Source of the DNA: Phycisphaerales bacterium
GTDB taxonomy: Bacteria > Planctomycetota > Phycisphaerae > Phycisphaerales > SM1A02
Assembly (NCBI GenBank): GCA_007127615.1
Contig: SKZB01000175.1
Coordinates: 1 to 12,402 of the forward strand
Direction: 5' to 3'
DNA: 12,402 nt
The notes beneath the pieces were generated by a model. It saw nothing but the letters and a program-made list of their open reading frames with translations. It was not told the DNA's origin and did not search any database. The translations under genes were made by a program, and so were the position numbers. Positions 5,711 to 12,402 of this stretch are shown piece by piece (position 1 is the stretch's first letter; each line of letters opens with the position of its first letter).

Positions 5711-6715
5711 TCAGTAGGTGCGATCGATTACCGAATCCGCCATGCGCTGCAACATGCGAACCGCACGGCCGGCGGGCCAGGGTTCCAGTTCCGATTTCGC
5801 TTCGCGGACGAACCTCCGTGCGGTCTCCTGTGCGTAGGCCATCGAGCCGTGATGACGCAGGCGGTCGCGCAATGCGGCGGCATCGCGTTGCGTGAGAACG
5901 CGCAGCGATTCGCCGCGGTCTTCCGGATTTGCCTGGCTCACCAGGTGCGTCACCGGCAGGGTCAGCTTGCCCTTCTCCAGGTCCCGGCCGAGTGATTTGC
6001 CGACAATGTCCTCATCGCCGATCAGATCCAGCAGGTCATCCTGAATCTGGAAGGCGATACCCAACGCGATGCCGTAGCGGTAGAGCGATTCGGCGTGATC
6101 CGGCTTCGCGCCGCTGAGCAGGGCGCCCTGTCGGCAGCATTCACCGATCAACGAAGCGGTTTTGCGGCGCACGATCTCGAAATAGGTCGCTTCGTCAATG
6201 CCGTAGTCGTTTCGGTGGTGGAGCTGCACCAACTCGCCTTCGCAGAGGGTGTTTGTCACCTGTCCCAGGGCGAGATTGACGGCGGGGTCGCCCAGACTCG
6301 AGCAGAGATGAAACGCATTGGAGATCAGATAATCGCCGAGCATGACGGCGGATTCGTTTCCCCAGAGATGATTGACCGTCGCGCCCTGACGACGCACGTC
6401 CGCCTCGTCAAGCACGTCATCGTGCACGAGCGTGGCCATGTGAATCATTTCGGTCACGGCCGCGACGACCCGGTGACGCTCGGTCAACGTCTCCTCGTCG
6501 TGGGGTTCTTCGGAGACGGCGAGTCCCGAAAGCAGCACCAGCGTCGGTCGCAGCATCTTGCCCCGGTAGCGCTCGACGTGCAGGCAAAGCCCGTTCACGG
6601 CAGAAAGATCGCTCGCCAGCTGTCGTTCGAAGACGACCCCGACCTGCTCCAACTGATCAGCGAGCAGTTCGGCAATGGATCGATCGAGATGGGCGAGATT
6701 CAGCATGCCGCGCAT
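5711..6715 (-). CDS. Long-chain polyprenyl diphosphate synthase
   Basis: A 334-residue trans-isoprenyl diphosphate synthase. The substrate-binding features are present in order: GKMLRP (52-57), first aspartate-rich motif DDVLD (99-103), second aspartate-rich motif QDDLLD (225-230), and GKSLGRDLEKGKLTLP (239-254). The residue five before the first motif is Ala94, a small side chain. In this family that leaves an open pocket and favours long products (octaprenyl-like) rather than farnesyl or geranylgeranyl diphosphate. The likely job is the quinone side chain; whether ubi- or menaquinone cannot be told. Starts at 6715 and 6706 are both possible with no clear ribosome site. The frame extends to 6886, but that would overlap the methyltransferase gene and adds non-homologous sequence. 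It lies 76 bp downstream of that gene on the same strand and converges on the GGDEF gene. Confidence 0.92.
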   Translation of the reverse strand: MRGMLNLAHLDRSIAELLADQLEQVGVVFERQLASDLSAVNGLCLHVERYRGKMLRPTLVLLSGLAVSEEPHDEETLTERHRVVAAVTEMIHMATLVHDDVLDEADVRRQGATVNHLWGNESAVMLGDYLISNAFHLCSSLGDPAVNLALGQVTNTLCEGELVQLHHRNDYGIDEATYFEIVRRKTASLIGECCRQGALLSGAKPDHAESLYRYGIALGIAFQIQDDLLDLIGDEDIVGKSLGRDLEKGKLTLPVTHLVSQANPEDRGESLRVLTQRDAAALRDRLRHHGSMAYAQETARRFVREAKSELEPWPAGRAVRMLQRMADSVIDRTY

Positions 6716-6791
6716 GGGAAACGTCTCGGACGAAGCGGGGAACGAGATTCTAGGCCGCCGGACCGGGCGACCGGCGGTCGGCGGGTCGCAT

Positions 6792-7661
6792 CTATCGTTC
6801 CGCGACCAGGTAGGCGACCCAGCCGGGGCACGCTTCGCCGCGCTCCGCGACGGACCATTCGCCATCACCCTCGCCGGTCTCCTCATCCGTGCCTTCCCAG
6901 TACACGATCACGTTCTTGAAGCCGGCTTCGCGCAGGATTTCCTGAACCTCGGGCAGCGTCCAGAGCCGCCACTCGTAGCTGAAGGCCTTTTTCATCTTCG
7001 TGCCGTCGGGAAAGTGAAAATGGATATGGTTCGTCGCGAGCCCGCTGATCGGGTCGTAGGAGGCCTGATCCCAGACGTAGGTGAAGCCGTCGAGATCACG
7101 ATCCTCGGTCAGCTCTTCGAAGGCCTCGCTTCCCCCGTAGGCGTCCAGCAGGAACAGGCCGTCGTCGACAAGCGATTCCCGTGCGATGCGGAAATAGTTG
7201 CGCAGGTCGTCGCGGGTCTTGAAGAGGTTGTAGCTGAAGTTCATCGCCAGGACGGAGTCAACCTTCTCGGTTTTGGTGGTCAGCACATTGCCTTCGATGA
7301 TGGTGACGCGCGACTGCTGCTCGGCATCGAGGCGCTGGGGCAGTTTGTCTCGCGCCCAGTCGAGAACTTCGCGGTCGAGGTCCACGCCGATCGACGTGTG
7401 GGACTTCTTGCGCTTGACCCACTCGATGGCAACCGCCGCGGTGCCGCAGAAGTCTTCGCGGATGTGGTTGCATTTGCGGCGGCGCTGTTCCTTCCAGACC
7501 TGATCGATCAGGTCACATTCCGCCTCGGGCTCCTGAACGGAGAGTTCGTACAGCTCGTGCCGATCGCTGGTCGCGGCGGTCCGCCAGCCCTTCTTCGCCT
7601 TCTTCCGGCGGGATTTGCGGCGGGAGGATTTCGGCCGTTCTTTCGTGGTGTTTCGTCCCAT
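6792..7661 (-). CDS. Class I SAM-dependent methyltransferase with basic N-terminal tail
   Basis: A 289-residue predicted methyltransferase. Motif I is the variant REDFCGTAAVA (68-78) instead of the usual DxGxGxG, followed by the acidic ribose-binding end of strand two in GVDLD (92-96), a motif-II-like EGNVL (123-127) and NFSYNLF (141-147). I recall this DFCGTA subgroup from planctomycetes and cyanobacteria as uncharacterised methyltransferases, but that is memory, not a search. Residues 9-25 hold 11 Lys/Arg out of 17, an exposed basic tail suited to binding nucleic acid or ribosome. The substrate is unknown. The ATG at 7661 is chosen because the tail and fold begin there; no Shine-Dalgarno precedes it, and a possible -10 element is only 8 nt upstream. 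It probably shares a transcript with the prenyl synthase, which raises but does not show a lipid-quinone role. Confidence 0.85.
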   Translation of the reverse strand: MGRNTTKERPKSSRRKSRRKKAKKGWRTAATSDRHELYELSVQEPEAECDLIDQVWKEQRRRKCNHIREDFCGTAAVAIEWVKRKKSHTSIGVDLDREVLDWARDKLPQRLDAEQQSRVTIIEGNVLTTKTEKVDSVLAMNFSYNLFKTRDDLRNYFRIARESLVDDGLFLLDAYGGSEAFEELTEDRDLDGFTYVWDQASYDPISGLATNHIHFHFPDGTKMKKAFSYEWRLWTLPEVQEILREAGFKNVIVYWEGTDEETGEGDGEWSVAERGEACPGWVAYLVAER

Positions 7662-7669
7662 AGCGCGAC

Positions 7670-7675
7670 AGTGTA
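7670..7675 (-). promoter_or_regulatory. Possible -10 element of the methyltransferase gene
   Basis: TACACT on the minus strand ends 8 nt before the ATG at 7661. A usual start 6-8 nt downstream would give a leaderless or almost leaderless mRNA, in keeping with the missing Shine-Dalgarno. No good -35 lies 16-18 nt upstream, though a run of seven T (minus strand, around 7720) could act as an upstream element. Confidence 0.25.
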
Positions 7676-7815
7676 ACTTGGCCGGGGCAAATCGGCCTGC
7701 CCGGAGCGCTGCGGCGCGAAAAAAATCCTCGACGCCTCGTCCGCGTGCGAGAATCCGGCTGAGCAAGCTGATATCGTGACGGTCGCACGTTCCCATTCCG
7801 TCTCCCCTCCCGTTC

Positions 7816-7820
7816 GAGGT
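7816..7820 (+). promoter_or_regulatory. Shine-Dalgarno of speA that fixes its start
   Basis: GAGGT lies 6 nt before the ATG at 7827. The open frame continues upstream to 7776, but no ribosome site serves those earlier codons, so the ATG is preferred. Confidence 0.6.
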
Positions 7821-7826
7821 CGTGAC

Positions 7827-9824
7827 ATGCCCCCCACGAAACAGCAGAAAGCCCGGGCGAACGCGCCCGGCACGAAGCCCAAGTTGAACGTTGACAAGGC
7901 CGCCCGTGCGGTCTGGACGCTGGATTCATCGCGCGATCTCTACCAGATCGAGGCGTGGGGGCAGGGTTTCTTCCAGATCAATGAGCGGGGGCACGTCGCG
8001 GTGCGCCCCGACCGGCGTGCCGAGAACGAGATTGACATCTACGAGGTCATCAAGGGTCTGGAAGCGCGCGATCTGACCACGCCGGTCCTGATCGGGTTCA
8101 GCGACCTGCTGAAACAGCGCATTCACGATCTGCACGATGCCTTCGCCGAAGCGATCGCGGAGAACAACTATCAGGGCAAGTACCGCGCGGTGTACCCCAT
8201 CAAGGTCAACCAGCAGCGGCATCTGGCCGAGCAGGTCTACCGCAACTGCGCGCCGCTCGGATTCGGGCTCGAAGTCGGCTCCAAGCCCGAACTGCTCGCG
8301 GTGCTCGGGCTGACGAGCGACCATCCGGAGACGCCGATCATCTGTAACGGCTTCAAGGAAGGTCGGTACATCGATTTCGTGACGCTCGCCAAAAAGCTCG
8401 GCCGGAACATCACGCCGGTGATCGAGAACCTCTCGGAGCTCGATCTGATTCTCAAGGCGGCCGAGCGGTTCGACGTCCGCCCGCGGGTCGGCGTCCGGGT
8501 CAAACTCGACTCATCCGGTGCCGGCCGATGGAAGTATTCCAGCGGTGCGAAAGCGAAGTTCGGACTCTCGATTTCTGAAGTTCTCCATGCGGTGGACATG
8601 CTCAAGGAAAACGGCATGGCCGACTGCCTGCACCTGCTGCACTGCCACATCGGCTCGCAGATCCACGATATCCGGAGCGTGAACAACGCCATCAACGAGC
8701 TGACGCGCATCTACGTTGAGCTGTCCAAGATGGGGGCCGGGCTGAAGTATCTCGATGTCGGCGGCGGACTCGGCGTCGACTACGACGGCAGCATGACCGA
8801 TTTTGAGTTCTCAATGAATTACTCCCTTAAGGAGTATGCGAACAACGTCATCTACCGTGTCGGCGCGATGTGCGACGATGAAAAAGTGCCGCACCCGACG
8901 ATCATTACCGAATGCGGCCGCGCCATGGTCGCTCACCACAGCGTGCTGGTGTTTGACGTGCTCGGTTCGAACCAGCTTGACCGGTATTCACTCGACGAGG
9001 CGATGGACGAGTTGGGCGCGGACGAGCGTGAAAATCTGCCGCGTCCCATTCTGGATCTCATCGAAGCGCACCGGATCATGTCCACCGAGCGGATGCTCGA
9101 GTGTTACCACGATGCGCAGCAGGCGCGGGAAGAAGCGATCAACCTCTTTCGTTTCGGCCATCTCGCGCTGCCCTACCGGGCGGTGGTTGATCGTCTGTAC
9201 TGGTCACTTTGCGCGAAGATTCGTGATGTCTGCCGCCAGCTCAAAGCCATTCCCGAGGAGTTGCAGGATCTCGAAAGCTCGATGAGCGATACGTATTTCT
9301 GCAATCTGTCAATCTTCCAGTCGCTGCCCGATTCGTGGGCGATCGACCAGCTTTTTCCGATCATGCCCATCCACCGGCTGGATGAGCGGCCGAGTCGGCG
9401 CGCGACGCTGGCGGATATCACCTGCGATTCCGACGGCAAGATCGACCGCTTCATCGACCCGACCGATATCAAGAACATCCTTGAGCTGCACCCGATTCAG
9501 TCGGGTGACCGGTACTACCTCGCGGCGTTCCTCGTCGGCGCGTATCAGGAAACGCTTGGCGATCTGCATAACCTCTTCGGCGACACGCATCTCGTCCATG
9601 TGCGCCTGGATGAAAACGGCGAATGGTGGATCGATGACGTCGTCGAGGGCGATTCCATCCGCGAAGTGCTCTCCTACGTTCAATACGACGTGGACCGGTT
9701 GTTCCAGCAGTTCCGCAAGGAGTGTGAGCACGCAGTCCGCACCCGCCGCCTGACCGTCAGCGACAGCAACATGCTGGTGCGTTCGTACGAATCCGGGCTG
9801 TCCGGCTACACCTACCTCGAGTGA
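7827..9824 (+). CDS. speA: Biosynthetic arginine decarboxylase SpeA
   Basis: A 665-residue PLP enzyme, close to the 658 residues of E. coli SpeA. It decarboxylates L-arginine to agmatine, the first step of the arginine route to putrescine and spermidine. Key sites: PLP-binding Lys126 in YPIKVNQQR (123-131), HCHIGSQ (272-278), the phosphate-binding GGGLGVDYDG (312-321), ECGRA (362-366), and the cross-subunit catalytic Cys533 in TCDSDGK (532-538). The family-specific long insert and the SDTYFCNLSIFQSLPDSWA segment (487-505) separate it from the shorter ornithine/diaminopimelate decarboxylases. There is no N-terminal signal, only a 25-residue polar lead. It is transcribed divergently from the methyltransferase across a 165-bp gap and converges on metF. 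No agmatinase or agmatine deiminase is in the window. Confidence 0.97.
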   Translation: MPPTKQQKARANAPGTKPKLNVDKAARAVWTLDSSRDLYQIEAWGQGFFQINERGHVAVRPDRRAENEIDIYEVIKGLEARDLTTPVLIGFSDLLKQRIHDLHDAFAEAIAENNYQGKYRAVYPIKVNQQRHLAEQVYRNCAPLGFGLEVGSKPELLAVLGLTSDHPETPIICNGFKEGRYIDFVTLAKKLGRNITPVIENLSELDLILKAAERFDVRPRVGVRVKLDSSGAGRWKYSSGAKAKFGLSISEVLHAVDMLKENGMADCLHLLHCHIGSQIHDIRSVNNAINELTRIYVELSKMGAGLKYLDVGGGLGVDYDGSMTDFEFSMNYSLKEYANNVIYRVGAMCDDEKVPHPTIITECGRAMVAHHSVLVFDVLGSNQLDRYSLDEAMDELGADERENLPRPILDLIEAHRIMSTERMLECYHDAQQAREEAINLFRFGHLALPYRAVVDRLYWSLCAKIRDVCRQLKAIPEELQDLESSMSDTYFCNLSIFQSLPDSWAIDQLFPIMPIHRLDERPSRRATLADITCDSDGKIDRFIDPTDIKNILELHPIQSGDRYYLAAFLVGAYQETLGDLHNLFGDTHLVHVRLDENGEWWIDDVVEGDSIREVLSYVQYDVDRLFQQFRKECEHAVRTRRLTVSDSNMLVRSYESGLSGYTYLE

Positions 9825-9866
9825 TGCCGAGCCGGATCAGCTTCTGTCTGCTCTCGCGGTGACGAT

Positions 9867-9890
9867 GGGCGACCGATGGACGGTCAACCC
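9867..9890. terminator. Hairpin between convergent speA and metF
   Basis: GACCG (9871-9875) pairs with CGGTC (9881-9885) around a 5-nt loop, and GGG (9867-9869) can pair with CCC (9888-9890) outside it. It sits in the middle of a 72-bp gap where both genes end, so a two-way terminator is reasonable. No T-run supports Rho-independent action in either direction. Confidence 0.35.
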
Positions 9891-9896
9891 TGCGGT

Positions 9897-10811
9897 TCAG
9901 CGCAGTGCGGCAGAATCCTTCACGCCGAGCGTCCGGTAGATCTCGCTGGTCGCGTCCGAGCGGTTGAGCGTGTAGAAATGGATGCCGCGCACGCCGTTAT
10001 CGATCAGATCGCGCGCCTGCTCGGTCGCCCAGTGGATGCCCACGCGCTGGACGGCATCGGGATCATCCTGGCACCGGTAAATCGCGCGTTGCAATGGGGC
10101 GGGGAAGTTCGTTCCGCCGGACAGATCACCCATGCGCTTCATGCCCTTGACGGACGTGATGGGCATGAGGCCGGCGAGAATCGGCACGTTGATGCCGTGC
10201 AGTTCGCAGCGCTCGCAATAATCGTAGAACGCCCGGTTGTCGAAGAACATCTGCGTGCAGACGTAGTCCGCGCCGGCATCGACCTTCTGCTTGAGATGCT
10301 CGATGTCCATCAGCGTATTGGGCGTAGCGGGATGACCCTCGGGAAAACCGGCCACACCGATGCCGAATCCGCGCGAGTCGGGATGCTTTCCCGTTTCGTT
10401 GAAGTTCCGGATGTGCCGGACGACATCGATCGCGTGGGGAAACTCATCCGCATCGGGATCATAATCGTCCACATGGCTCGGCGGGTCCCCCTTCAGCGCG
10501 AGGATGTTCGAGATCCCTGCTTCCGCGTACCGCTCGAGAATTCGGTCGATCTCCGCTCGCTTCTGGAGAACCGTTGTCAGATGCGGGATCGGGTCCAGCC
10601 GGGTTTCGCGCTTCAGCCGGACGACCAGATCGTGGGTTCGTTCCCGGGTCGAGCCGCCGGCCCCGTAGGTGACGGAGACAAATGATGGAGCCAGTGTTTC
10701 AAAGTCGCTGATGCGCCGAAAGAGGGCATCCCATGCTTTGTCGGTCTTGGGGGGGAAGAACTCAAAGCTGAAGGTGGTCGAGTGTTTTTCGAAGATATCT
10801 CGGATGTGCAT
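9897..10811 (-). CDS. metF: 5,10-methylenetetrahydrofolate reductase
   Basis: A 304-residue FAD-dependent TIM-barrel enzyme, similar in length to E. coli MetF (296). It reduces methylene-THF to methyl-THF, the methyl donor for methionine synthesis. Visible residues: the catalytic glutamate Glu17 in FSFEFFPPKT (14-23), VSVTYGAGG (45-53), Asp109 in ALKGDPP (105-111) near the flavin, and CTQMFFDN further on. The ATG at 10811 is the start of family homology. It has no Shine-Dalgarno, and a good extended -10 lies so close that the leader would be about five bases. It is divergent from rex across 118 bp and convergent with speA. No other methionine or folate gene is present. Confidence 0.96.
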   Translation of the reverse strand: MHIRDIFEKHSTTFSFEFFPPKTDKAWDALFRRISDFETLAPSFVSVTYGAGGSTRERTHDLVVRLKRETRLDPIPHLTTVLQKRAEIDRILERYAEAGISNILALKGDPPSHVDDYDPDADEFPHAIDVVRHIRNFNETGKHPDSRGFGIGVAGFPEGHPATPNTLMDIEHLKQKVDAGADYVCTQMFFDNRAFYDYCERCELHGINVPILAGLMPITSVKGMKRMGDLSGGTNFPAPLQRAIYRCQDDPDAVQRVGIHWATEQARDLIDNGVRGIHFYTLNRSDATSEIYRTLGVKDSAALR

Positions 10812-10822
10812 GGCAGGGGACC

Positions 10823-10831
10823 ATTCTAACA
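10823..10831 (-). promoter_or_regulatory. Extended -10 promoter element of metF
   Basis: The minus strand reads TGTTAGAAT: an extended TG plus TAGAAT, five of six matches to TATAAT. It ends 11 nt before the metF ATG, so transcription would start roughly five bases before the codon. There is no clear -35, which extended -10 promoters tolerate. Confidence 0.45.
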
Positions 10832-10878
10832 GAATCGACGCTTCCTCGCGGAGAATCCGCTCGATCGGCCGGGTCCGC

Positions 10879-10887
10879 TGCTACACT
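10879..10887 (+). promoter_or_regulatory. Extended -10 promoter element of rex
   Basis: TGCTACACT has the TGn extension and a TACACT hexamer. It ends 42 nt before the rex ATG, giving a leader of about 35 bases that carries AGGG just before the start (10925-10928). No canonical Rex operator (TTGTGA-type dyad) overlaps it, so autoregulation is not evident. Confidence 0.4.
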
Positions 10888-10929
10888 GCGGGCCACTGGC
10901 CCCGACCGATCCGGAGACCTGTTTAGGGC

Positions 10930-11592
10930 ATGACGCCGCGCGTAAAAATCCCGAAACCGACCGTCAAACGGCTGAGTCTCTACCTGCGCGAGCTGGAATT
11001 GCTGGCGGAACGGGATCAGCAGACGATCAGCTCCAAGCAGCTCGGCCAGGCCCTCGGGCTCACCGACGCCCAGGTACGGAAGGATCTGGCCTATTTCGGC
11101 CAATTCGGGTATCCGGGCATCGGGTACCGGATCGCCGAGCTCGTGGCCCAGCTCAAGCGCATTCTCGGCACCGACCGAAGCTGGAACGCCGCCGTCGTCG
11201 GCGCGGGCAACATCGGCCGGGCGGTCATGCCCTACGGCCGTTTCGCGCGGAAGGGCTTCGACATCGTTGCCATCTTCGATGCCGACTCAAGCGTGGTCGG
11301 CACGGAAGTCGCCAATCATCGGGTCAGGCCGATGAAGGACCTGCCCAAGCTCGTCAGGGAGCGGGAGATCAAGATCGGCATCGTCGCGGTGCCGGCGCCG
11401 GGGGCGCAGGAGGTCGCGGACAAATTGATCGAAGCCGGTGTGATGGGCATTCTCAACTTCGCGCCGGTCCGCCTCGACGTGCACGATGCGGTCAGCGTGG
11501 TCAGCGTTGACTTCTCCCTCTCCCTGGAGCAGCTCGCCTTCCAGATCTCGCTCGGGATGACCGGTTCGCTGGATGAAGAAGTGCAAAGGTAA
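10930..11592 (+). CDS. rex: Redox-sensing transcriptional repressor Rex
   Basis: A 220-residue repressor that senses the NADH/NAD+ ratio and releases DNA when NADH binds. The N-terminal winged helix carries the family pattern: IPKPTVKRLSLYLREL (7-22), SSKQLGQALGLTDAQVRKDL (34-53) and YFGQFGYPGIGY (55-66). The Rossmann domain has GAGNIGRA (91-98), and the acidic end of its second strand in FDADS (116-120). The C-terminal helix SLEQLAFQISL is the domain-swap helix of the dimer. Length is normal for Rex (about 210-220). Its targets are usually respiration and fermentation genes; none is next to it here. It ends 7 bp from the end of the opposite-strand membrane gene. Confidence 0.96.
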   Translation: MTPRVKIPKPTVKRLSLYLRELELLAERDQQTISSKQLGQALGLTDAQVRKDLAYFGQFGYPGIGYRIAELVAQLKRILGTDRSWNAAVVGAGNIGRAVMPYGRFARKGFDIVAIFDADSSVVGTEVANHRVRPMKDLPKLVREREIKIGIVAVPAPGAQEVADKLIEAGVMGILNFAPVRLDVHDAVSVVSVDFSLSLEQLAFQISLGMTGSLDEEVQR

Positions 11593-11599
11593 CGCCTGC

Positions 11600-12402
11600 T
11601 CAGGATGAAGTCGGTCTCGAATCGACCGCAACATCCCGCGTGAGCGCCTTGTCCCGTTCCATCGCGACCGCACGGTCGACCCGGCGCAGACCGAAGGGGA
11701 GGGTCAGGAGGCGTAACAGAAATATGAAGAGAGCGATGGCGAAGAAGACGCCTGCCACCGCCCACAGGGACTCAAGCGCCGTTTCTTCATTGATCCCCGG
11801 ACCACCGGAAGTGAGAAGGGTGATTCCAACGATCGCGAGGGGGATCAGGATGGCCAGATCACGAGCCTGCCGGGAACACCATCGGGCACGTTCCGGGTCA
11901 GGAACGCGGGCAAGAATGGAGCGAAGTTGCAGAAACAGACCATGGGCCAGCACGGCCGCGGTGACAGATAGCAGCAGAAGAAAGAGAATGCGGTAGGTCA
12001 GTGATCCGGCCAGAATCGGAAAGAACAGGCGGAAGGAGATGTGGAGGGTGATGGTGCCGGCTAGTGCGACCAGCATGATCTGCGCGAAGCGCCGGGGCGA
12101 CCTTTTCGATTCCATCAGACGCTCACGGGGTTCCTGGCGTGTCGTAAGAGCAGCACCGATCAGCAGGATGACTCCCCCCATAACCAGGGTGATGGCGATG
12201 AGAAGCCGAAGAAGAGGAACGATCCGGTCAACCAGATTCTGCACCCCTGGCGTCAATTGAAGAGCGGCGGTCAACACGAGAATCATGAGCAGGCTGAGCC
12301 CCACACCGGTGCCGGTGGCGGCCGAGCCGATCCAGAGAATACGGCACCCACGGGCAAGGCCGCGGAGCCAGTTGAGATCGGTATTGACCAGGAGATGATC
12401 GA
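11600..12402 (-). CDS. Multi-pass membrane protein, 5' end beyond window
   Basis: The frame is open from the stop at 11600 to the right edge, about 267 residues. A GTG at 12304 could serve as a start, but codons upstream continue with sensible protein (polar segment, then NWLRGLARGCR and a hydrophobic stretch), so the gene most likely begins outside. Six hydrophobic segments are visible, around 12240-12325, 12150-12230, 12015-12085, 11925-12000, 11805-11855 and 11700-11775. The loops are Arg-rich (positive-inside), and the C-terminus is a short polar tail. I do not recognise the family; there are no transporter, kinase or protease motifs. The amino-terminal part that could identify it is missing. 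Confidence 0.75.
   Translation of the reverse strand, partial: DHLLVNTDLNWLRGLARGCRILWIGSAATGTGVGLSLLMILVLTAALQLTPGVQNLVDRIVPLLRLLIAITLVMGGVILLIGAALTTRQEPRERLMESKRSPRRFAQIMLVALAGTITLHISFRLFFPILAGSLTYRILFLLLLSVTAAVLAHGLFLQLRSILARVPDPERARWCSRQARDLAILIPLAIVGITLLTSGGPGINEETALESLWAVAGVFFAIALFIFLLRLLTLPFGLRRVDRAVAMERDKALTRDVAVDSRPTSS

Noticed and set aside
5685..5713. Two copies of GGGCTCAG near the ends of the GGDEF and prenyl synthase genes
   Set aside because: Only two short copies in GC-rich sequence; no hairpin with a good stem and loop, so it is not called a terminator or repeat array.
6095..7676. Two long plus-strand frames (6095-6919 and 6675-7676)
   Set aside because: Both are antisense to the prenyl synthase and methyltransferase genes, whose motifs are clear; no ribosome sites or motifs support the plus-strand frames.
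7680..7704. Alternative small hairpins upstream of the methyltransferase (GGCCG/CGGCC and a bulged CCGGGGCA/TGCCCGG)
   Set aside because: Short overlapping GC stems that are common by chance at this base composition; they would lie upstream of the predicted transcription start.
7769..7777. TGATATCGT as an extended -10 for speA
   Set aside because: Only four of six matches in the hexamer and no -35; too weak to list as a feature.
9876..10685. 269-codon open frame on the plus strand
   Set aside because: It is antisense to metF and carries no recognisable domain.
1..12402. Mobile elements, CRISPR, tRNA or rRNA genes, toxin-antitoxin pairs
   Set aside because: Looked for spaced repeats, transposase or recombinase motifs, tRNA-like cloverleaf arms and small paired ORFs; none was seen by eye.

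Overview
This is a GC-rich stretch of bacterial chromosome carrying 12 protein genes, two of which run off the window edges. I see no rRNA, tRNA, CRISPR array, insertion sequence or phage gene. The gene mix points to the phylum Planctomycetota, possibly a Phycisphaerae-like lineage: a short DUF721/DciA protein, a GbsR/MarR regulator, a Hpt protein beside a receiver-GGDEF protein, a Rex repressor, biosynthetic SpeA, and few clear Shine-Dalgarno sites. That assignment is inferred from protein character only; no marker gene here proves it.

Left block (1-2883, all minus strand): a DUF721/DciA-like protein is followed by a CstA-type transporter, then a DUF2071/YqjF-like protein whose start overlaps the cstA stop by ATGA. 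A 247-bp divergent region (2884-3130) separates this block from the next. It holds an 18-bp perfect palindrome, a 14-bp perfect palindrome and a leader hairpin, so it is the most likely regulatory hub in the window.

Signalling block (3131-5646, plus strand): a GbsR/MarR-family regulator is coupled by ATGA to an unrecognised protein. A small Hpt phosphotransfer protein and a receiver-GGDEF diguanylate cyclase follow. The last two look like the output end of a phosphorelay that feeds c-di-GMP; no sensor kinase lies in the window.

Housekeeping block (5711-11592): a long-chain polyprenyl diphosphate synthase and a class I methyltransferase with a very basic N-terminal tail lie on the minus strand. 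Then come plus-strand speA (arginine decarboxylase, polyamine synthesis), minus-strand metF (methylenetetrahydrofolate reductase) and plus-strand rex (NADH/NAD+-sensing repressor). rex runs tail to tail, 7 bp apart, into a minus-strand multi-pass membrane protein that continues past the right edge.

Most of the window is ordinary conserved chromosome. I do not see convincing evidence of a wholly new system. The better leads are the palindromes between DUF721 and gbsR, the hairpin just before the cstA start, the Hpt/GGDEF pair, the unknown protein coupled to gbsR, and the near-leaderless promoters of metF and the methyltransferase.
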